A program made the translations under genes and the position numbers. 64,000 nucleotides of DNA from Micromonospora_J zhanjiangensis (lineage in GTDB: Bacteria; Actinomycetota; Actinomycetes; Mycobacteriales; Micromonosporaceae), in the NCBI RefSeq assembly GCF_042650605.1, contig NZ_JBHSBN010000003.1:186001-250000 (forward strand), in the 5' to 3' direction. Positions 58,812 to 64,000 of the stretch are shown piece after piece (positions within the stretch are counted from its first letter, which is position 1; each line of letters begins with the position of its first letter). A model generated the notes under the pieces. The model did not search any database, was not told the origin of the DNA, and saw only the letters and a list, made by a program, of their open reading frames with translations.

Positions 58812-59141
58812 GTGGCGAGCAACACCTCCAAGACCGCGCGCGCGTCCGTCCGCGCCGGCCAGGCCGGCCAGGGTGGCGCCCTGAGCGTGCTCGGTGAGTT
58901 CAAGTACCTGATCCCGCTCAACGGCGGCAAGCACGCCTACGTGCGGAACCTGACCAACGGCAAGACCGTGCGCCTGCGCACCGACTCCGACGCCTTCGTC
59001 GAGGAGATCCGGACGCTGGCTGGCGCCGGGCACGCCGCGAAGATCCGGGCTGAGCTCAACGGGCTGGCCGCCGCCCACCCCGGCGACGGCTGGGACACCA
59101 CCGAGAAGCGGCTGGTCGCGGCCGGCGTCTTCGAGGGCTGA
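58812..59141 (+). CDS. Conserved hypothetical protein (109 aa)
   Basis: Starts at GTG with AAGGAG about 8 nt upstream. A basic, Ala/Ser-rich N-terminal 30 residues precede LSVLGEFKYLIPLNGGKHAYVRNLTNGKTVRLRTDSDAFVEEIRTL, a compact beta-rich part, then a helical C-terminus ending TTEKRLVAAGVFEG. The basic N-terminus could bind nucleic acid. I recognise no family. A strong terminator 36 bp after the stop marks it as a separate unit. Confidence 0.7.
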   Translation: MASNTSKTARASVRAGQAGQGGALSVLGEFKYLIPLNGGKHAYVRNLTNGKTVRLRTDSDAFVEEIRTLAGAGHAAKIRAELNGLAAAHPGDGWDTTEKRLVAAGVFEG

Positions 59142-59177
59142 GTCCCGCGGCCCGGGCGACCGGGCCCACGGCTGCAC

Positions 59178-59218
59178 CGAGCGCCCCGGCACGGATCTCC
59201 TCCGTACCGGGGCGCTCG
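59178..59218 (+). terminator. Strong intrinsic terminator
   Basis: CGAGCGCCCCGG (59178-59189) pairs with CCGGGGCGCTCG (59207-59218), continued by an inner ACGGA/TCCGT stem after one mismatch and a 5-nt loop. It follows the hypothetical gene at 58812. Confidence 0.82.
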
Positions 59219-59348
59219 TCGTCGTACCCGGATCCGAACCGCCCCGTCTCCGGACCGCTCCGGATCGGACGGCCAGGGACCCGGCCGGCGCGGGCATGGT
59301 TGCGGGGGCGGCCGGGCGGGTAGGTCCAAACCCCCGGCCGTACGCACG

Positions 59349-59570
59349 GTGGTCGGAGCGCTGCCCGGCACCGAACTCGTCCGCTGCCCCGGCGCCGGCC
59401 ACATGCTGATGCTGGAACGCCCCGACGAAGTCAACGGCGCGCTGGTCGGCGTGGTCCGGCGGGTCGCCGGCAGGGGCCGGGCCCGGGGTGGACGCCGGGC
59501 CGGTCGTCGTCCGCCGGTGCGCGGGCGGGGCCGGGCGTCGACCGGGCGGCCCGCGGCCGCGTGTTCCTGA
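59349..59570 (+). pseudogene. C-terminal remnant of an alpha/beta hydrolase
   Basis: The frame begins VGALPGTELVRCPGAGHMLMLERPDEVNGALVGVVRRVAG: this is the end of an alpha/beta hydrolase, including the catalytic His (GAGHMLMLERP), and nothing else of the protein is present. After that the frame runs into Arg/Gly-rich non-coding sequence. No start or ribosome-binding site. It is a decayed fragment in the gap before helD. Confidence 0.6.
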
Positions 59571-59697
59571 TCCCTGGTAACCGCCGGCCCGTCCGGTGCG
59601 TACCCTCGTCTGGCCACCGTCGCGCGTGCCCGCACCGGTGCGGTGGCCCGGGTCGACTCCCGTCGCCCGCCCACCGCCGTCGCCAGGAGCCCGTTCG

Positions 59698-61836
59698 TTG
59701 ACCGTCGACCAGAACATCCTCCAGCAGGAGATCGCCGTCGAACAGCGGCATCTCGACCGGGTGTACGCCCGGCTGGCCCGGCTGCGGCAGTCGGCCGCGC
59801 TGGCCGAGAAGGAGGGTTACCGACTGGCCCGGGTGGGCACCTTCGGCGCGCTGGTCGAGCGGGATGCGATGGTGTTCCACGCCGCCCGGCGCCGGCACGT
59901 GCTGGACGCCGAGCACGAGGGCCTGGTCTTCGGCCGGCTGGACCTGCGCTCCGGCCAGGTGCTGCACGTCGGCCGGCTGGGCGTACGCGGCGAGCGGGCC
60001 GAGCCGCTGGTGATCGACTGGCGGGCACCCGCCGCGGCCGCGTTCTACCAGGCCACGGCCGCCGAACCGCGGGACGTGGTACGCCGGCGGATGATCTCGT
60101 CCAGCGGCGAGCGGGTCACCCGGATCGAGGACGACCTGTTGGACCCGGCCGCGGCGCCGGAGGACATGCGGGTGGTCGGCGACGGCGCGTTGCTGGCCAG
60201 CCTGGCCCGGGCCACCGGTCGCGGCATGCGAGACATCGTGGCCACCATCCAGCGCGAGCAGGACGAGGCGATCCGCTCCCCGGCGTCCGGCGTGACGATC
60301 GTGTCCGGCGGTCCGGGCACCGGCAAGACCGCGGTCGCCCTGCACCGGGCGGCGTACCTGCTCTACTCCGACCGGGCCCGGTTCGCCGGCGGCGGGGTGC
60401 TGGTGGTCGGCCCGTCCGGGGTGTTCGTCAACTACATCTCGTCGGTGTTGCCGTCGCTGGGCGAGGAGACCGCCACCCTGCACTCGCTGGGGTCGCTGGT
60501 CGAGGGACTGAACGCGACCCGGAGCGAGCCGGCGGCGGTGGCGACCGTGAAGGGCTCGCTGCGGATGCGCCGGGTGCTGGAACGCGCGGTCCGGGACGCG
60601 GTGCCGGACGGGCCGACCGAGTTGCGCCTGCTCTACCGGGGCGAGTTGCTCCGGTTGGACGCCGCGCGGCTGGACCGGATCCGGGACCGCGCGCTGCCCC
60701 GCGGCGCGCGCCGCAACGAGGTACGCCGGGCCGGCATCGACGGGCTCTTCGACGCCCTCTGGAGGCAGGCCCGCGACCTGCGGGTCGGCGGGTTGCCGAG
60801 CCAGCCCGACTTCGAGGACGACCTGGCCGAGCGGCCGGAGTTCCGGGACTTCCTGCGGGCCTGGTGGCCGCGGCTGCACCCGCGGCACGTGCTCGGTTGG
60901 CTGGCCCGGCCGGACCGGTTGCGCCGGTACGCCGAGGGGATCCTGTCCAGGGCGGAGATCCGGCTGCTGTCCGAGTCGTACCGTCGGCTGGCCGAGGACG
61001 GCCCGTCCATCCCGGACGTCGCGCTGCTGGACGAGCTGGACGAGCTGATGGGTCGGCCGCCCCGGCCGGCCCGCCGACGGCGGGACCCGTTCCAGGTGGC
61101 CGGTGGGGTGCGCGAGGTGACCACGACCTTCGACCGGCGACGGGCCGCCCGGGACGCGGCCGGCCGCCCCGAGGACTACCGGGAGTACGCGCACGTGGTG
61201 GTGGACGAGTCGCAGGACGTCTCGCCGATGCAGTGGCGGATGCTCGGCCGGCGCGGCCGGCTGGCCTCCTGGACGGTGGTCGGTGACCCGGCCCAGACCG
61301 CCTGGACCGGGGATGCCGAGGAGTTGTCCCGGGCCCGGGACAAGGCGCTGGGCAACCGCCGGCGGCACGAGTTCACGCTCTCCACCAACTACCGCAACTC
61401 GGCGGAGATCTTCGCGGTCGCCGCCGAGGTGATCCGCGAACGCTATCCGGACCTGGCGCTGCCGACCGCCGTACGGTCGACCGGGGTCCCGCCGGTGGCG
61501 CTGACCGTGCCGGCGGCCGAGCTGCCGGCGACGGTCACCGAGGCGACCCGCCGGCTGCTGTCCGAGGTGGACGGCACGGTCGGGGTGATCACCCCGGTCC
61601 CCCGCCGGGACGAGGTCACCGATTGGCTGGCGGCGCTGGCCGGGCCGCGGCTGCAGGTGGTCAACGCGCTGCAGGCCAAGGGCATGGAGTACGACGGCGT
61701 ACTGCTGGTCGCGCCGGCCGAGATCCGGGCCGACTCGTCGGCCGGGGTGCGCACCCTCTACGTGGCGCTGTCCCGGGCCACCCAGCGACTCACCACCGTC
61801 GACCTCACCGAGGGCTCGGACACCGGCCCGGCCTGA
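59698..61836 (+). CDS. helD: HelD-like UvrD/Rep-type helicase (RNA polymerase recycling factor)
   Basis: 712 residues. An N-terminal coiled coil (QEIAVEQRHLDRVYARLARLRQ), Walker A in VSGGPGTGKTAVALHRAAYL, motif II in AHVVVDESQDVSPMQWRML, motif III in TVVGDPAQTAW, and motif VI in VALSRATQRL. HelD proteins bind RNA polymerase and free it from stalled complexes or DNA, and in some actinobacteria confer rifamycin tolerance. Translation starts at TTG (59698) with AGGAG upstream. The upstream frame overlaps non-coding sequence. Confidence 0.9.
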   Translation: MTVDQNILQQEIAVEQRHLDRVYARLARLRQSAALAEKEGYRLARVGTFGALVERDAMVFHAARRRHVLDAEHEGLVFGRLDLRSGQVLHVGRLGVRGERAEPLVIDWRAPAAAAFYQATAAEPRDVVRRRMISSSGERVTRIEDDLLDPAAAPEDMRVVGDGALLASLARATGRGMRDIVATIQREQDEAIRSPASGVTIVSGGPGTGKTAVALHRAAYLLYSDRARFAGGGVLVVGPSGVFVNYISSVLPSLGEETATLHSLGSLVEGLNATRSEPAAVATVKGSLRMRRVLERAVRDAVPDGPTELRLLYRGELLRLDAARLDRIRDRALPRGARRNEVRRAGIDGLFDALWRQARDLRVGGLPSQPDFEDDLAERPEFRDFLRAWWPRLHPRHVLGWLARPDRLRRYAEGILSRAEIRLLSESYRRLAEDGPSIPDVALLDELDELMGRPPRPARRRRDPFQVAGGVREVTTTFDRRRAARDAAGRPEDYREYAHVVVDESQDVSPMQWRMLGRRGRLASWTVVGDPAQTAWTGDAEELSRARDKALGNRRRHEFTLSTNYRNSAEIFAVAAEVIRERYPDLALPTAVRSTGVPPVALTVPAAELPATVTEATRRLLSEVDGTVGVITPVPRRDEVTDWLAALAGPRLQVVNALQAKGMEYDGVLLVAPAEIRADSSAGVRTLYVALSRATQRLTTVDLTEGSDTGPA

Positions 61837-61871
61837 CCCGGCCGGCCGCTCCCGGCGGCCATAATGGATTC

Positions 61872-62141
61872 ATGATGACCTGGGAGTACGCGTTACTTGT
61901 CCGGCGCCGCGAGGCGGAGGGTCAGCGCTGGCGGCTCAGCTTCTTCTGGTACGGGCCCGACGGGTCCCGGGAGGACGTCTCGGCGTACGCCGACACGGCC
62001 ATCGCCCTGCTCAACCGGTTCGGCGCCCAGGGCTGGGAGCTGGTGTCGGCGGCCGAGGACGTGAACAACCTGGAGGGCACCACCGAGGTGCACCGCTACC
62101 ACCTGAAGCGGCCGATCCGGGAGATCGGCCCGAGGCGGTGA
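61872..62141 (+). CDS. DUF4177-like small protein
   Basis: An 89-residue protein: MMTWEYALLVRRREAEGQRW, FFWYGPDGSREDVSAYADTAIALLNRFGAQGWELVSAAED, ending HRYHLKRPIREIGPRR. The WEY...LNxxGAQGWELV pattern is that of DUF4177 and related small proteins of unknown function. CATAAT at 61860-61865 lies 6 nt before the ATG at 61872, so the message is probably leaderless; the second ATG (61875) is also possible. Confidence 0.78.
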   Translation: MMTWEYALLVRRREAEGQRWRLSFFWYGPDGSREDVSAYADTAIALLNRFGAQGWELVSAAEDVNNLEGTTEVHRYHLKRPIREIGPRR

Positions 62142-62208
62142 CGGCCCCGGGGCGCTGAGCGGGCGGCGGCCGTCGCCGGCGCGGTCCGGGATCCGGGACT
62201 CTTTTGCA

Positions 62209-62222
62209 CACATCGCGATGTG
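62209..62222 (+). promoter_or_regulatory. Palindromic operator in the metal-exporter promoter
   Basis: CACATCGCGATGTG is a perfect 14-bp palindrome. TATATT at 62226-62231, directly downstream, is a -10 candidate, so the palindrome covers the -35 region. ArsR/SmtB-type metal sensors bind sites like this, but no sensor gene is adjacent. Confidence 0.6.
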
Positions 62223-62268
62223 AGCATATATTGGGTCGGAGTCGGATCGCTGGCGGAAGGTATGGGGC

Positions 62269-63186
62269 GTGGGCGCAGGTCATGACCACGGCACGCAGGT
62301 CCTGCGCGCCGCGGAGCGGCACCGGGGCCGCCTCTGGGCCACCTTCGCCCTGCTCGCCGCGTACATGGTCGTCGAGGCGGCCGCCGCCCTGGCGATCGGC
62401 TCGCTGGCCCTGCTCTCGGACGCCGGGCACATGTTCACCGACGTGCTCGGGATCGGCATGGCGCTCGCGGCGATCACCGCGGGCCGGCGCCGGCGGGACG
62501 ACCCGCAGCGCACCTTCGGGCTCTACCGGCTGGAGGTGCTGGCCGCGCTCGCGAACGCGGTCCTGCTCTTCGGCGTGGCGATCTACGTGCTGGTCGAGGC
62601 GGTCCGTCGGTTCGGCGAGCCGCCCGAGGTACGCAGCACCCCGATGCTCGTGGTGGCCGTCGGTGGTCTGCTGGTCAACCTGGTCGCGTTCGGGCTGCTG
62701 CGGCGCGGGGCCGAGGAGAGCATCAACCTGCGCGGCGCGTACCTGGAGGTGCTCGGCGACCTGCTCGGCTCGGCCGGCGTGATCGCCGCGGCCGCCGTGA
62801 TCGCGGTCACCGACTGGTGGTGGGCCGACCCGGTGGTGGCCGTGGGAATCGGGCTGTTCATCCTGCCGCGCACCTGGCGGCTGGGGCGGGCCGCGCTGCG
62901 CATCCTGGTGCAGGCCGCGCCGGAGCACCTGGACGTGCCGGCGGTGCAGGCCCGGCTGTGCGCGGTACGGGGCGTCACCGACGTGCACGACCTGCACGTC
63001 TGGACCCTCACCTCGGGCATGGAGGTCGCCTCCGCCCACCTGACCGTGTCCAGCGGCAGCGAGGTCGGGACGGTGCTGGCCGAGGCGCGGACCGCGCTGC
63101 GGGACGACTTCCACATCGAGCACGCCACCCTCCAGGTCGAGCCCGGAGCCCCGCCGGACGACGCGTGCGGCCCGCAGAGCTGGTGA
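62269..63186 (+). CDS. Cation diffusion facilitator metal exporter (CzcD-like)
   Basis: 305 residues with six transmembrane helices, exporting Zn, Co or similar divalent ions against protons. The TM2 metal site is LLSDAGHMFTDVLG (HxxxD). The TM5 site is YLEVLGDLLGSAG, with Glu where the classic Zn transporters have His. The C-terminal cytoplasmic domain (VPAVQARLCAVRGVTDVHDLHVWTLTSGM) is complete. The N-terminus GAGHDHGT is a short His patch. The GTG follows GGAAGG. Expression is probably controlled through the upstream palindrome. Confidence 0.92.
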   Translation: MGAGHDHGTQVLRAAERHRGRLWATFALLAAYMVVEAAAALAIGSLALLSDAGHMFTDVLGIGMALAAITAGRRRRDDPQRTFGLYRLEVLAALANAVLLFGVAIYVLVEAVRRFGEPPEVRSTPMLVVAVGGLLVNLVAFGLLRRGAEESINLRGAYLEVLGDLLGSAGVIAAAAVIAVTDWWWADPVVAVGIGLFILPRTWRLGRAALRILVQAAPEHLDVPAVQARLCAVRGVTDVHDLHVWTLTSGMEVASAHLTVSSGSEVGTVLAEARTALRDDFHIEHATLQVEPGAPPDDACGPQSW

Positions 63187-63373
63187 CGGTGCGCGACCGG
63201 GTCGATTAGGGGCGCCTTAAGTTTCCGGCCGGGCGGCGGCGCCGCGCCCGATTATGTCCGGCATATCGGCATGTTGCGCCGCCGACGCGGCGGGCATTTG
63301 CTGCGTCTGCCCGGAAGGTGCCGGTAAGCTCGGCGGCGGTCTCCGCCGGGCGGCGCCCTCCGGCGCCTGCGGT

Positions 63374-63495
63374 GGCCGTCGCCTAATCGCCCAAGCGGCG
63401 AGCCGGGGAACCACGTACGTGGGGTGCATCCGCGTCAGCGGTAGGGATCTTCCGTCCCGAACCCGTCAGCTAACCCGGTCGGCGGCTGACGGAAG
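63374..63495 (+). ncRNA. c-di-AMP (ydaO/yuaA) riboswitch
   Basis: Immediately upstream of a secreted cell-wall protein gene. Hallmarks in order: CGCCTAATCGCC, GCCGGGGAACCAC, GGGGTGCATCC, GCGGTAGGGATCTTCCGTCC, CGAACCCGTCAGCTAACC and the closing GGCGGCTGACGGAAGGA, which pairs back with CCGTCGCC at about 63377. The order and the GGGGAACCA / GAACCCGTCAGCTAACC cores match the ydaO class. In actinobacteria it turns off peptidoglycan-hydrolase genes when c-di-AMP is high. The ribosome-binding site GGAAGG is at the 3' edge. Confidence 0.9.
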
Positions 63496-63502
63496 GATGT
63501 CC

Positions 63503-64000
63503 ATGACCCCCGTACCACCATTGGCTGTCCGGATCGCGGCACTGCTCGCCGCCGTCCTGGCGATCGGACTGCCGGCCGTTCCGGCCGGCGCCGCGGCCGC
63601 CGGCCCGACCCGCGGCCTCGCCGCGCCGGGCGACGTCGAAGGCGGCAGCGCCAGCCTCCGGGAACAACTCGACGCGGCGTCCAAGGGCTTCCTCGACGCC
63701 CAGGCGGCGGTGAAGAAGTCCACCCAACGGCAGCAGGAACTCACCACCCGGTTGGCGGCCATCGAGGCCGACCTCACGACCCGCAACCGGACCGTGGGCG
63801 AGCTGGCCGACGTCGCGTACCGGACCGGCCGGCTCAGCCGGGTCTCGGCGCTGCTGGAGAGCGGTTCGCCGGACGGCTTCCTGAACCGGGCCTCCCGGCT
63901 CGGCGCGGTCGCCTCCAACCAGGACCGGGAGGTCCGCGCCCTGGTCGAGACCCGGGACCAGGCGGCCCGCGCGAAGACCGCGATCGACCAGGAGATCCTG
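63503..64000 (+). CDS. Secreted coiled-coil protein, probable NlpC/P60 peptidoglycan hydrolase (partial)
   Basis: The first 166 residues of a gene cut by the window edge. MTPVPPLAVRIAALLAAVLA is the start of a signal peptide (cleaved around AGA-AAAGPTRG). A coiled coil follows: LREQLDAASKGFLDAQAAVKK, QRQQELTTRLAAIEADLTT, GFLNRASRLGAVASNQDREV. This N-terminal plan is that of RipA-like NlpC/P60 endopeptidases, and the c-di-AMP riboswitch in front fits a cell-wall hydrolase. The catalytic domain is out of view. GGAAGG lies 6 nt upstream of the ATG at 63503. Confidence 0.8.
   Translation, partial: MTPVPPLAVRIAALLAAVLAIGLPAVPAGAAAAGPTRGLAAPGDVEGGSASLREQLDAASKGFLDAQAAVKKSTQRQQELTTRLAAIEADLTTRNRTVGELADVAYRTGRLSRVSALLESGSPDGFLNRASRLGAVASNQDREVRALVETRDQAARAKTAIDQEIL

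Overview
The window is from a high-GC actinobacterium, most likely a member of the Micromonosporaceae. This rests on the G+C-rich third codon positions, frequent GTG/TTG starts and leaderless-looking genes, and on a gene set that recalls Streptomyces and Micromonospora chromosomes: fasR-fabD-fabH-acpP-fabF with DUF3145, a homodimeric pyruvate dehydrogenase aceE, AhpE plus DUF3052, and an RNase H/phosphatase-zinc ribbon-Nif3 operon. It reads as ordinary chromosome carrying a few accessory and decaying patches. There is no prophage, CRISPR array or large biosynthetic cluster.

Layout. 0-5 kb (minus strand): RNase H/phosphatase, zinc-ribbon coiled-coil protein and Nif3 in a tightly coupled operon, then a flavoprotein behind an XRE/TPR regulator. 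5-10 kb: a small primase/polymerase-domain protein facing away from the regulator across a tandem-palindrome promoter, then a DUF1800-DUF1501 export pair. 10-15 kb: DUF3040 protein and a SWIM/SNF2 helicase pair. 15-19 kb: an XRE / ImmA-IrrE metallopeptidase / MAB_1171c-type membrane protein trio and a PadR-membrane protein pair. 19-25 kb: beta-helix protein, polysaccharide pyruvyl transferase, DUF4246 oxygenase-like protein, an atypical membrane protein and tRNA-Val(UAC). 25-30 kb: AhpE, DUF3052, a fused E1 dehydrogenase with a large disordered insert, and MarR. 30-34 kb: GbsR-type regulator with an ABC exporter, DUF4139 and YjbQ. 34-41 kb: aceE, SRPBCC, beta-glucosidase plus sugar transporter. 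41-46 kb: a permease with an internal deletion, gltX, a cutinase-like polyester hydrolase fused to a CBM2, a copC pseudogene and a small exported protein. 46-50 kb: membrane protein, two-component system, PAP2 phosphatase. 50-56 kb: the fatty-acid synthase II operon, interrupted between acpP and fabF by a gutted IS200/IS605 element. 56-64 kb: NagZ-like lipoprotein, DUF3145, HelD, CDF metal exporter, and a c-di-AMP (ydaO) riboswitch in front of a truncated secreted coiled-coil protein.

The most unusual signal is a 93-nt element present twice (22280-22372 and 45217-45309), each copy directly in front of the start codon of an unrelated gene. Its ends are nearly identical, its middle varies, its length is fixed, and its arms form a long inverted repeat that buries the ribosome-binding site of the downstream gene. 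It also stays open in frame with that gene. It looks like a mobile or family-wide translational control leader, or a shared N-terminal tag. I do not recognise it as a named RNA motif.

Other points worth checking are several clear palindromic operators beside their own regulator genes, and at least three loci (SLC13-like permease, copC, IS605) that share the pattern of intact ends with a missing middle.
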